64,000 bases of DNA from Ilumatobacteraceae bacterium (GCA_025463305.1 JAOBWK010000081.1:1-64000), one strand, 5' to 3'; numbered from the stretch's first letter, positions 17,017 through 25,279 are shown. Program-made: numbers and translations. Notes: generated by a model not told the origin, from the letters alone.

Positions 17017-19665
17017 ATGCGCCGACTCATTGCCGTCCTGGCCCTTTGCACCGCGAGCCTCTCATACGCTGCTGTCTCGTCGTCGTCTTCGGCCGCCGAT
17101 GCGCCGCCAGCGAACTTCACCGATGTCGCGCTCGCGCCGGGCACGCCATTTGATCACCCGACGGCGATCGTGCCCCTCAACGGTCAGGGCGGTGCGCTGA
17201 TCCTCGAGAAGGGCGGAACGATCCGATCGGGGATCACCAGCCCACCGATGTCGCTCGGTCTCTCCGTGTGCACCGCCGGCGACCAAGGGTTGCTCGGCGG
17301 CGCGGCCACTGCCACGGGCGGACGGAACATGGACTACACGCTCTTCGTCTACTACACCCGCGACGCGGGGACCTGCACGAGTCCGACTGGCCACTACAAC
17401 CGGCTGAGCGCCTTCGACGTCGAGTGCAACCACTATCCGAGCACGGGCTGCAACTTCGGGCTCGAGCGAGTGCTCCTCGACCACATCCCGACCGGCAACG
17501 GCACCAACCAGGGTGGGGGTGTCGCGCTCGGCACGGATGGAGACGTGTACGTCTCGGTCGGCGACGGTGGCGCCAACCCGCGTGGAGGACCGGGCTCGGC
17601 TGCGCAGGACCTCAGCCAACTGAACGGCAAACTGCTCCGCGTCACCAGAAATGGCGCCACCCCCCCGGACAACCCCTATGTCGCAGACCCCGCCGCCATC
17701 GCTTGCGCGACGGCGGGGTTGAGCGTTCCGACGACGGCCAAGTGCACGGAGATCTACGCGTCCGGGCTGCGCGATCCCGGCCGGCCCGAGGTCAGCCCGA
17801 ACTCGATCAACGGCCCGGTCTACATCAACGACGCAGACCCGCTGTATCAAGAGGTCAACCAGGTCGCAGCCGGCGCGAACTACGGGTGGGACACGCGCGA
17901 AGGGGTCTGCGCCCCAGGCTCGGCCAGCAGCTGCCCACCCAAGCCGGCGGCGCTGACCGATCCGCTGTACGCGTACCAAGCGCTCAACGGATGCACATCG
18001 ATCACGAACGGCGCGTTCGTCCCCGACGGCGCCTGGCCCAACCAGTTCATCGCCAACTACCTGGTCGCGGATCGCGGCTGCGGGTCGCTCTGGACCCGCG
18101 ACCCGGCCGGCAACGTCGACCTCGCCAACCCTTTGATCCAGAACCCCGCCGGGATCATCGACATCGCCTTCGTCCGCCCGAAGGATCTGGGCACAGCCAT
18201 CCCGACCTCACTCCCGCAGCTCCTCTACATCGCCGGCGACAACACCGTCCACGAGCTCGACTTCAACCTGACCGCACCGACGATCGACCCACTCGCCGAG
18301 CAGATCGTCGCCGCGCCGCCGGGGGCGGGGGAGGTCACGATCGCGTTGCCTCTCCCGACCGCCCACGACAGCCGCGGCGCGATCACTCCGACGTGCAACC
18401 CAACCGCACCGAGCTCATCCCCGCCTCCGCAGTCCACCCTCCCACTCGGGTCGACCACGATCTACTGCGAGGTGCAGAACTCCGCTGGGTATGCGACGAG
18501 CAGCTACACCCTGACCGTGATCGCCGGCAAGGAATTCCTGCCGTTGCCCCCCGCTCGCCTGGCCGACACCCGAGCTGGCGCAACAACCGTGGACGGTGCG
18601 TCCGCCGGAGGCGGTGCTGTCACGGCCGGGTCCACCTTCCAGCTCCAGGTCGCGGAGCGCGGCGGCGTGGTTGGCGACGCGGCGGCCGTGTCGTTGAACG
18701 TCACCGCAATCGCCGGCACGAGATCCGGGTTCGCCACGGTCTTCCCGTGCGGCAGCCCGCAACCGACGGCATCGAACGTCAACTACACCGCTGGTGGGAT
18801 CGTCCCCGACGCAGTCGTGACCAAGCTGGGTACGGGCGGCAAGGTCTGCATCTACGTCTCCGCACCGACCGATCTGGTTGTCGACGTGAACGGCTACTTT
18901 CCGACCAACACCACGTTGACCTCGATCAACCCGATCCGGCTGCTCGACACCCGCGCCGGGATGGTCAGCTTCGACGGGATACCTGGCGACGGCTTGAAAG
19001 CTCCCGGGACCGTTCGCACCGTCAAGGTCACCGGACGAGGCGCTGGTCTCTTCACGTCAGTGGCAGTCCTCACCGTGACCGTCACGGAGGCCGAGGGCGC
19101 CGGCTTCGTCACCGTCTACCCATGCGGCACAGACCGGCCGACCACATCCACCCTCAACTACGGACCATTCGACACCCGCGCCAACCTCGCGATCACCAAA
19201 CTCGGCACGGACGGCAGCGTCTGCATCTACAGCCAACAAGCCACCCACCTCATCGTCGACCTCGACGCCTACTTCGAGGCGCCCACCACATACTCGCCCG
19301 TCGGACCCGCGCGCCTACTCGACACCCGAGCCGGAGAAACCACCACGGACGGCCAAGACCTCGGCGCCGGAACACGACCCGCCGGAGCGGTCACCACCCT
19401 TCAAATCACCGGCCGCGCCGGCGTCCCAGCAGGCGCCACCACCGCCGTCCTCAACATCACCGCCACCAACCCGGCCGCCGCCGGCTACGTCACCGCCTAC
19501 CCCTGCGGCATCGACCCACCCGTCGCCTCCAACCTCAACTTCACCACCCGACAAACCGTCGCGAACGCCGCCATCGTCAAACTCTCCGCCACCGGCACCA
19601 TCTGCCTCTACAACTCCCAACCCACCGACCTCATCACCGACATCACCGGGATCTTCCCGATGTAG
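17017..19665 (+). CDS. Secreted glucose/sorbosone-dehydrogenase-like beta-propeller with HYR-like domain and three surface repeats (copy A)
   Basis: An 882-residue exported protein. Signal peptide about residues 1-28 (MRRLIAVLALCTASLSYAA). Residues about 35-430 resemble soluble PQQ glucose/sorbosone dehydrogenases: DQGLLGGA, YTLFVYYTRDAG, GGGVALGTDGDVYVSVGDGG, EIYASGLRDPGRPEVSP and GANYGWDTREG. A HYR-like segment (about 440-505, TIYCEVQNSAGYATSSYTLTV) follows, then three repeats of about 125 residues (LADTRAG or LLDTRAG openings, VYPCG or FPCG, VCIY). Start ATG has GGGAGAG just upstream and a TACGGT -10-like sequence at 16985-16990. The third repeat (about 19240-19665) has codon choice unlike the rest. 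Whether the propeller still binds PQQ is unclear. Confidence 0.75.
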   Translation: MRRLIAVLALCTASLSYAAVSSSSSAADAPPANFTDVALAPGTPFDHPTAIVPLNGQGGALILEKGGTIRSGITSPPMSLGLSVCTAGDQGLLGGAATATGGRNMDYTLFVYYTRDAGTCTSPTGHYNRLSAFDVECNHYPSTGCNFGLERVLLDHIPTGNGTNQGGGVALGTDGDVYVSVGDGGANPRGGPGSAAQDLSQLNGKLLRVTRNGATPPDNPYVADPAAIACATAGLSVPTTAKCTEIYASGLRDPGRPEVSPNSINGPVYINDADPLYQEVNQVAAGANYGWDTREGVCAPGSASSCPPKPAALTDPLYAYQALNGCTSITNGAFVPDGAWPNQFIANYLVADRGCGSLWTRDPAGNVDLANPLIQNPAGIIDIAFVRPKDLGTAIPTSLPQLLYIAGDNTVHELDFNLTAPTIDPLAEQIVAAPPGAGEVTIALPLPTAHDSRGAITPTCNPTAPSSSPPPQSTLPLGSTTIYCEVQNSAGYATSSYTLTVIAGKEFLPLPPARLADTRAGATTVDGASAGGGAVTAGSTFQLQVAERGGVVGDAAAVSLNVTAIAGTRSGFATVFPCGSPQPTASNVNYTAGGIVPDAVVTKLGTGGKVCIYVSAPTDLVVDVNGYFPTNTTLTSINPIRLLDTRAGMVSFDGIPGDGLKAPGTVRTVKVTGRGAGLFTSVAVLTVTVTEAEGAGFVTVYPCGTDRPTTSTLNYGPFDTRANLAITKLGTDGSVCIYSQQATHLIVDLDAYFEAPTTYSPVGPARLLDTRAGETTTDGQDLGAGTRPAGAVTTLQITGRAGVPAGATTAVLNITATNPAAAGYVTAYPCGIDPPVASNLNFTTRQTVANAAIVKLSATGTICLYNSQPTDLITDITGIFPM

Positions 19666-19681
19666 TGGTGATTGTTGCACT

Positions 19682-19753
19682 GGACCCCGGTGGTCGTCGC
19701 CCTCGATCGCTCGATTCCGATCTTCAACCGGACGACCCGCACCACCGGGGTCC
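19682..19753. repeat. Perfect 13-bp inverted repeat with 46-nt spacer
   Basis: GGACCCCGGTGGT at 19682-19694 is the exact reverse complement of ACCACCGGGGTCC at 19741-19753. It lies 17 nt after the stop of the copy A beta-propeller gene. It could form a long-loop terminator hairpin, or be a trace of an inserted element; no transposase is nearby and no target duplication was identified. Confidence 0.7.
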
Positions 19754-19762
19754 GGTGCCACT

Positions 19763-19876
19763 GGGGCCCGGTGCGTCGGTGTCGGTGTAGTGGACGTCGT
19801 CGGCGAGGAGGGCCTCCATGCCATCCCAGTCCGATCCCCTCGTCGCTCGGCAGAGAGCACGGTTCGGCGCAGCGAT
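19763..19876 (-). pseudogene. SnoaL/NTF2-like gene remnant
   Basis: On the minus strand about 38 codons read IAAPNRALCRATRGSDWDGM and continue EALLADDVHYTDTDAPGP, which resembles the N-terminal helix and first strand of SnoaL-like (NTF2-fold) proteins. The frame then loses resemblance and no full domain follows. It is too short to be functional and is taken as the debris of an inserted or truncated gene. Similarity was judged by eye only. Confidence 0.35.
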
Positions 19877-20034
19877 CGACGCATCACCCGTCCCGAGGTC
19901 TCCCTTTCTCGAATCTCCACGTGACGAAACGGTCAACGGGCTGAGTTGGGACAGATGTCGCCCACGGCGGCGATTCGTTCCGCTCAGTGGGATGAATCCC
20001 GGCCGTGGGTGGGTTTCGTCCCGGTCGGGCGCGA

Positions 20035-20070
20035 CGTCAGCTGATCTTGAGGCTGGCGCTGAAGACCTTC
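20035..20070. repeat. Displaced copy of the mrp 3' end (duplication junction)
   Basis: These 36 bases match 23311-23346, the 3' end of mrp, at 35 of 36 positions, in the same orientation. On the minus strand both encode KVFSASLKIS followed by a stop. Immediately after it the sequence switches to the inside of a DJ-1/PfpI gene. This is the expected junction of a tandem duplication whose right end lay in mrp and whose left end lay in the DJ-1 gene. Confidence 0.9.
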
Positions 20071-20538
20071 ATCGGCCACGCCACCGGCGAGGTGCGCAGT
20101 GAGAACGGCTTCCTCGGCGTCACCGTCGACAAGACCTTCGAGGACATGCCACACCCCGACATCATCGTGTTCTCCGGCGGCTTCGGAACCCGCGCGCTGA
20201 TGCTCGACGAGCGCGTCCTCGACTGGGTGCGCGCCGCGCACTCGACCTCGACGTACACGACCAGCGTCTGCACCGGCTCGCTCGTGCTCGGTGCGGCCGG
20301 TCTGCTCCGCGGGCTCAGCGCCACGACCCACTGGGCCTCGATGAACGAGCTCGCCGCCACGGGTGCGGAGCCGACCGGGCAGCGCGTCGTCGAGCTGCTC
20401 ATCGACGACACCGCCGCCAAGGCGTGCCAGCTGATGATCGAGTACGACCCGCAGCCTCCGTTCGACGCCGGCGCGCCCGAGAAGGTCGACAACGTCGTGA
20501 TGACCCGCGTCATCGAGTACGCGTCGGCCCGCGAGTGA
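20068..20538 (+). pseudogene. Truncated, internally deleted DJ-1/PfpI copy
   Basis: This frame is a second copy of the gene at 16290, starting at the equivalent of its codon 33 (FxGHxxGxVRSENGFLG) and running to the same end (MTRVIEYASAR). The first 32 codons are replaced by the mrp tail. Codons for 24 residues (HLDQ to LRLVE in the parent) are deleted in frame between two VVE/LVE-coding sites, removing the conserved TAAGVSSGIDMAL segment. The Cys elbow TTSVCTGSLVLGAAGLL is retained. The only upstream start in frame is a GTG at 20005 in non-homologous DNA. The product would lack the N-terminal strand of the fold, so it is called a pseudogene. Confidence 0.8.
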
Positions 20539-20594
20539 CCGAGAACGTGCTCGGTAGCGGAAGTGCCTCGGGCCCTCGGCGCGTTCGTAGAGCC

Positions 20595-20600
20595 TAGAAT
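20595..20600 (+). promoter_or_regulatory. -10 element (TAGAAT) upstream of the second beta-propeller gene
   Basis: TAGAAT, a near-consensus -10, lies 30 nt before the ATA start codon and 16 nt before the AAAGGGGG ribosome site. This gives a leadered transcript, matching the layout of copy A. Confidence 0.45.
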
Positions 20601-20630
20601 CGCTGATGGATCGAACAAAGGGGGCGTTTC

Positions 20631-23285
20631 ATACGCCGATTGTTGGCAGCGATGACGATCACGACCGCTGCGGTTGCTGCCGGTTGGTCGGTCGAGGTCT
20701 CACCCGTCCACGCCGCACTTCCGACTGGCTTCACCGAGACGACGGTCGCCGACACACCGAGCAACCCGCTCACCGATCCCGTTGACATCGTGCCCGTGCA
20801 GAACGGGAACGCGGCCCTCATCCTCGAGCGGTCAGGCACGCTGCGCACGCTCACGGGCTCGACGCTGTCGGCTACCGACGACCAAACGCTCGATGCATGT
20901 ACGGGGCCGGGGCAAGGACTGCTCGCCGGCGCCTCGACGCCGTTGTATCAGGGAGATGTCATCCACTCCTTCACGTTCGTGTTGTACTCCCACAACGCGG
21001 GCGACTGCAACACGGCCGTCGGTCACTCGATCCGGCTGAGCGAGTTCGTCGAGTCCGTCTGGGGCGACACCACCGAGCAAGTGCTGCTGGACAACATCCC
21101 CTCGGGGACCACCGACACCGACGCCAGCATGGCGATCGGCCGGGACGGGTACCTGTACGTGGCGCTCGGCGACAGTGGAACGAACCCGCGCGGCGGGGGC
21201 GGCTCCGCAGCGCAGGACCTGAGCCTGCTCAACGGCAAGGTGCTGCGACTCGCCGGAATGAGCGGCGCGCCGACCGACAACCCGTTCGCCCACGATCCAA
21301 CCGCTCAATCCTGCGCCACCACGGGCCTCACCGCACCCACGACCGCGCACTGCACCGAGATCTACAGCGTCGGTCTCCACGATCCCGGCACCCTTGCCGT
21401 CGACCCGGGGACTGCCAACCCCTCCGCGTCGGGCAGCGTGCTCGTCAACGATGCCGGCCTCAACACGTGGGAGGAGATCGATCAGGTCGCCGCTGGCGCG
21501 AACTTCGGGTGGGACACGCGAGAAGGGCCGTGCGCCACGGGTTCCACCACGATCTGCGCTCCCACGCCCGCCGGCTTGACCGACCCGATCGCGTCGTACG
21601 GACACACCGGCGGCTGCGACGGGATCACGGCGGGGGCATTCGTGCCCAACGGCGTGTGGCCCCAACAGTTCGACGGCTCGTACCTCTTCGCCGACGTGGG
21701 ATGCGGCAAGGTCTGGCAGCGCACACCGAGTGGCGCCGTCGACTACGCCAACCCCGTGTTCCAGCTCCCCGCCGGAGTCATCGACATGGAGTTCGCGGCA
21801 AACAAGGTCTCGGGCGTCCACGAGGTGCCTCAAGTGACCCACTCGCCGACGCTGTTCTACATCACCACAGCCGACAACCTGATCCACGAGATCACGTTCA
21901 ACCTGACGCCGCCAGCGTTCGTCGGCACGTCAGCGGATGTCGCGGCCAACGCTGCCCCCGGAGCGAATGGCGCAGTGGTCACGTACGTGCAACCCTCCGC
22001 CCAGGACAACCGAGGCGCGATCACCCCGACATGTGCCCCGGCGTCCGGGGCAGTGTTCGCGCTCGGTGCGACCACGGTGACCTGCACCGCGACCAACGAC
22101 GCCGGATCCGCGACGAGGACCTTCACCGTCACCGTCAGTTCGCAGAAGGACTTCGTTCCGCTCCCGCCGGCACGCTTGGCCGACACGCGGCCCGCGTCTC
22201 CTACGGTCGATGGAGCAGCCGCGGGTGGCGGAGCGGTCGCTGCCGGATCGACGTACGAGGTGCAGGTCGGCGGCCGCGGCGGTGTCGTCGCTGGTGCGAC
22301 CGCCGCGTCGCTGAACGTGACGGCGGTCGCTGGGAACGGTGCCGGCTTCGCCACCGTGTACCCGTGTGGCGCAGCGCGCCCGACCGCATCGAACCTCAAC
22401 TTCGCATCCGGGTCGGTGGTGCCGAACGCAGTCGTCACCAAGCTGGGACCAACTGGGTTGGTCTGCGTCTACGTATCGTCCTCGACGAACCTGGTCGTCG
22501 ACGTGAACGGATACTTCCCGACGGGAACGAGCCTGACCTCGCTCGACCCGGTCCGCCTGCTCGACACTCGCTCCGGGATGGTCACGTTCGACGGCATCCC
22601 CGGAGACGGCCTGAAGGCCGCCGGGACGGTACGCACCATCGTGATCAGCGGCCGCGACGGCGTGCCGTTCGGTTCGTCCGCTGCCGTCCTCAACGTCACG
22701 GTGACCGAGCCCGACTCGGCTGGGTTCGTCACCGTGTACCCGTGCGGCTCGGAGCGACCCACGACTTCGACGCTGAACTACAGCGCAGGATCAACGGTCG
22801 CCAACCTGGCGGTCAGCAAGGTCGGCGCAGGCAATGCAGTGTGCGTGTACACGCAGCAAGCGACCCACGTGGTCGTCGATCTCGACGGCTACTTTCCCGC
22901 GATCACAGGGTACGTCCCACTCGTTCCAGCCCGCCTGCTCGACACCCGCGCCGGACAGACGACGGTCGACGGCCAAGGTCTCGGCGGCGGAACGCGGCCC
23001 ACCGGCATCGTCACCACCGTGCAAGTGGCCGGGCGCGCCGGTGTGCCGGCTCTCGTGGCCACCGCCGTCTTGAACGTCACGGTCACCAACCCTGTCACCG
23101 GTGGGTTCGTGACTGCATACCCGTGCGGAATCGATCCCCCCGTCGCGTCGAACGTCAACTTCACCGCCGGCCAGACCATCGCCAACAGCGCGATCGTCAA
23201 GCTCTCCGCTGCCGGCACGGTCTGCTTGTTCAACTCGCAGGCGACTGATCTCGTCGCCGACGTCGTCGGCTACGAACCGTTGTGA
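20631..23285 (+). CDS. Secreted glucose/sorbosone-dehydrogenase-like beta-propeller with three surface repeats (copy B), probable ATA start
   Basis: An exported protein of about 884 residues, paralogous along its whole length to the gene at 17017. Signal peptide about residues 1-30, then the propeller (GQGLLAGA, DGYLYVALGDSG, EIYSVGLHDPGTLAVDP, GANFGWDTREG), a HYR-like domain (VTCTATNDAGSATRTFTVTV) and three repeats with PCG and VC cysteines. Identity to copy A by eye is roughly half in the propeller and higher in the repeats. The ATG of copy A (ATG-CGC-CGA) corresponds to ATA-CGC-CGA here, and AAAGGGGG (20617-20624) is spaced 6 nt from the ATA; TTG codons at 20640 and 20643 are alternative starts but sit 15 nt or more from that site. 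Confidence 0.75.
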   Translation: MRRLLAAMTITTAAVAAGWSVEVSPVHAALPTGFTETTVADTPSNPLTDPVDIVPVQNGNAALILERSGTLRTLTGSTLSATDDQTLDACTGPGQGLLAGASTPLYQGDVIHSFTFVLYSHNAGDCNTAVGHSIRLSEFVESVWGDTTEQVLLDNIPSGTTDTDASMAIGRDGYLYVALGDSGTNPRGGGGSAAQDLSLLNGKVLRLAGMSGAPTDNPFAHDPTAQSCATTGLTAPTTAHCTEIYSVGLHDPGTLAVDPGTANPSASGSVLVNDAGLNTWEEIDQVAAGANFGWDTREGPCATGSTTICAPTPAGLTDPIASYGHTGGCDGITAGAFVPNGVWPQQFDGSYLFADVGCGKVWQRTPSGAVDYANPVFQLPAGVIDMEFAANKVSGVHEVPQVTHSPTLFYITTADNLIHEITFNLTPPAFVGTSADVAANAAPGANGAVVTYVQPSAQDNRGAITPTCAPASGAVFALGATTVTCTATNDAGSATRTFTVTVSSQKDFVPLPPARLADTRPASPTVDGAAAGGGAVAAGSTYEVQVGGRGGVVAGATAASLNVTAVAGNGAGFATVYPCGAARPTASNLNFASGSVVPNAVVTKLGPTGLVCVYVSSSTNLVVDVNGYFPTGTSLTSLDPVRLLDTRSGMVTFDGIPGDGLKAAGTVRTIVISGRDGVPFGSSAAVLNVTVTEPDSAGFVTVYPCGSERPTTSTLNYSAGSTVANLAVSKVGAGNAVCVYTQQATHVVVDLDGYFPAITGYVPLVPARLLDTRAGQTTVDGQGLGGGTRPTGIVTTVQVAGRAGVPALVATAVLNVTVTNPVTGGFVTAYPCGIDPPVASNVNFTAGQTIANSAIVKLSAAGTVCLFNSQATDLVADVVGYEPL

Positions 23286-23312
23286 TCCTGCAGGAACCTC
23301 GCCGACGATCCG

Positions 23313-24452
23313 TCAGCTGATCTTCAGGCTGGCGCTGAAGACCTTCTTCGGCTTCAGCTCGACCGCGATGCGGGTCGCCATCTCGGCGAACGCGACGCCG
23401 AGCTCGCTCGTGGGGTCCACCGCGGCGATCGGCCGGCCATCGTCGCCGCCCTCGCGCAGCGCAGGCACGAGTGGGAGCTGGGCGAGCAGCGGCACGCCGA
23501 GCTCGTCGGCGAGCTCCTGGCCGCCGCCGCTCCCGAAGATCTCGTAGCGCTTGCCGTCGTCACCGGTGAACCAGCTCATGTTCTCGATGATGCCCTTCAC
23601 CGGAAGGTTGACCTTGGCGGCCATTGCCGCCGACAGCCTGGCCACCTTCTGCGCAGCAGGCTGCGGCGTGGTGACGACGTAGACCTCGCCACGGGGCAGG
23701 TACTGGCTGAGCGAGAGCGCGATGTCGCCGGTGCCCGGGGGCATGTCGATGAGCAGGAAGTCGGGCTCGTCCCAGAACACGTCGGTGAGGAACTGCTCGA
23801 GCGCCTTGTGCAGCATCGGGCCGCGCCAGATGACTGCCTGGCCCTCCGGAACGAAGTAGCCGATCGAGATGCAGCGCACGCCCCAGCTCTCCGGCGGGAT
23901 CAGCATCTGGTCGATGGCCACGGGATCGCGGTCGGTGCCGAGCATGCGCGGGATGCTGTAGCCGTAGATGTCGGCGTCGACGACGCCGACCCTGTAGCCC
24001 TGCGCAGCGAGCGACACGGCGAGGTTCACGGTGACGCTGCTCTTGCCGACGCCGCCCTTGCCCGAAGCGATCAGCAGCGGCCGCGTCTTCGAGCCGGTCT
24101 CGGCGAACGGGATCTTGCGGCCCTCGGCGTGGCCGTGGGCCTGGCCCTGCCCGGCGGTGCCAGCGGGGTTGCCGTGGAGCTTGATGCGCAGGTCCTCGCG
24201 CTCCTGATCGGTCATCACGGTGAAGTCGAGTGTGACGCTGCTGACCCCGAGCGGGGTGATGGCACCGGCGACCCGGTTCTGGATCTCGTTGCGCATCGGG
24301 CAGCCGGCGACGGTGAGCGCGATCAGCACGGCCACCGAACCGTCGGCACGGACCTCGACGTTGCGGACCATCCCCAGATCGACGATCGAACGATGCAGCT
24401 CCGGATCCTCGACCGGTCGGAGCGCTTCGATGATCTGATCCGTGGTGGGCAT
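23313..24452 (-). CDS. mrp: Mrp/NBP35-family Fe-S cluster carrier ATPase
   Basis: A 379-residue protein with an N-terminal MIP18/DUF59 domain (about 1-85, DPELHRSIVDLGMVRNVEV and CPMRNEIQ) and a ParA/MinD-type ATPase (GKGGVGKS at 131-138, DADIYGYSIPRMLG, LLIDMPPGTGDIALSLSQ). Mrp proteins carry Fe-S clusters to client enzymes. The CxxC pair that follows NMS in many Mrp/ApbC proteins is missing; here the segment reads ENMSWFTGDDGKRYEIFG. Mycobacterial Mrp may be similar, so this could be lineage-typical. A SufR-like regulator is divergent from it with an 83-bp gap. Its last 36 bases are duplicated at 20035. Confidence 0.92.
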   Translation of the reverse strand: MPTTDQIIEALRPVEDPELHRSIVDLGMVRNVEVRADGSVAVLIALTVAGCPMRNEIQNRVAGAITPLGVSSVTLDFTVMTDQEREDLRIKLHGNPAGTAGQGQAHGHAEGRKIPFAETGSKTRPLLIASGKGGVGKSSVTVNLAVSLAAQGYRVGVVDADIYGYSIPRMLGTDRDPVAIDQMLIPPESWGVRCISIGYFVPEGQAVIWRGPMLHKALEQFLTDVFWDEPDFLLIDMPPGTGDIALSLSQYLPRGEVYVVTTPQPAAQKVARLSAAMAAKVNLPVKGIIENMSWFTGDDGKRYEIFGSGGGQELADELGVPLLAQLPLVPALREGGDDGRPIAAVDPTSELGVAFAEMATRIAVELKPKKVFSASLKIS

Positions 24453-24505
24453 GCGGGCTCCGTTGCGTGAGGGGGTTGGCGGGGGCGACCGGCCGGTGCG
24501 GCAAT

Positions 24506-24529
24506 TACCACTACGCCGATAGGTAGAAT
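24506..24529 (+). promoter_or_regulatory. Leaderless promoter with overlapping dyad in the mrp/sufR-like intergenic region
   Basis: TAGAAT (24524-24529) ends 6 nt before the GTG at 24536, so the regulator mRNA is probably leaderless. An imperfect dyad, TACCaCTA-cgccga-TAGGTA (24506-24525), overlaps this -10 and lies between the divergent mrp and regulator genes. It is a good candidate for an operator through which the regulator controls itself and mrp. Confidence 0.5.
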
Positions 24530-24535
24530 ACCGGC

Positions 24536-25273
24536 GTGGCTTCCAGCGCAGGCACCTCGGCACGCACACCGGACGCCTTCAACGCGCAGGTCACCGCGAT
24601 CACGTCGGCGTTCGGCGATCCCACCCGTCGGGGCATCTACCTCTTCGCGCGTGAGCACCCCCAGGGCGTCACGGCCGCACAGGTCGCCGAGCACTTCGGG
24701 CTGCACCCCAACGTCGCCCGCCACCACCTCGACAAGCTCGTCGCCGGCGGCTACGTCGACGTCGCGGTCGCCCGGTCAGAGGGCGGCGGTGCAGGGCGCC
24801 CGTCCAAGCACTACCGCGCCGCCGCGGATGGCGCGCCGCTCGACCTCCCCGTGCGCTCCGACGATCTCGTCCTCACCCTGCTCGGCAAGTCGTTGTCGAT
24901 GCTGCCGCGCGAGCAGGCCGAGGCGATGGCCGAGCAGGTCGGCATCGAGTACGGCCGAACCCTCGCGATGGCCGTGCGCCACACCGACAGCAACGGCGAC
25001 ACGGTGCAGCAGTCGTTCCGTTCGGCGCTGCACACGGTGGCCGACGCGCTCACTGCGCACGGCTTCGCGGCCCACGCCGACCAGCGCAACAACGAGCTGC
25101 GGATCATCAACAACCACTGCCCGTTCGGCGACATCGCGATCGACAACCCGGTCATCTGCGCCGTCGATCGGGGCATGGTGAAGGGCATGCTCACCTCCCT
25201 GTACGGCGACACCGATCCCTCGATCGAGACCTCGCTCCCCCACGGCGATCGCTTCTGCGTCACCAGCTTCTGA
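24536..25273 (+). CDS. SufR-like Fe-S-sensing winged-helix regulator
   Basis: A 245-residue DeoR/ArsR-like regulator. Winged helix about residues 15-85 (TAAQVAEHFGLHPNVARHHL as recognition region, RPSKHYRA wing). The C-terminal half contains three cysteines, C195, C208 and C241; the first pair is spaced C-x12-C, the spacing of the first two cluster ligands in cyanobacterial SufR, and RFC is close to the end as in actinobacterial SufR. SufR proteins bind an Fe-S cluster and repress Fe-S assembly genes. Being divergent from mrp, an Fe-S carrier, supports that role. No sufBCDSU genes are in the window, so this may be a dedicated mrp regulator. It is read from a leaderless GTG. Confidence 0.7.
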   Translation: MASSAGTSARTPDAFNAQVTAITSAFGDPTRRGIYLFAREHPQGVTAAQVAEHFGLHPNVARHHLDKLVAGGYVDVAVARSEGGGAGRPSKHYRAAADGAPLDLPVRSDDLVLTLLGKSLSMLPREQAEAMAEQVGIEYGRTLAMAVRHTDSNGDTVQQSFRSALHTVADALTAHGFAAHADQRNNELRIINNHCPFGDIAIDNPVICAVDRGMVKGMLTSLYGDTDPSIETSLPHGDRFCVTSF

Positions 25274-25279
25274 GTCCCC

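Larger units (their letters stand above)
19666..20034. other. Intergenic stretch with a 13-bp inverted repeat and a gene remnant, no intact gene
   Basis: These 369 bases after copy A contain no convincing intact gene on either strand. They hold an inverted repeat (19682-19753) and a short SnoaL-like coding remnant on the minus strand (19763-19876). The corresponding stretch after copy B is only 27 bases, so this DNA was either inserted after the duplication or lost from the other copy. Confidence 0.7.

Noticed and set aside
20005..20538. The second DJ-1 frame as a functional 177-residue protein
   Set aside because: Its first 21 codons come from spacer and antisense mrp-tail DNA, and 24 conserved codons are deleted, so a functional fold is unlikely.
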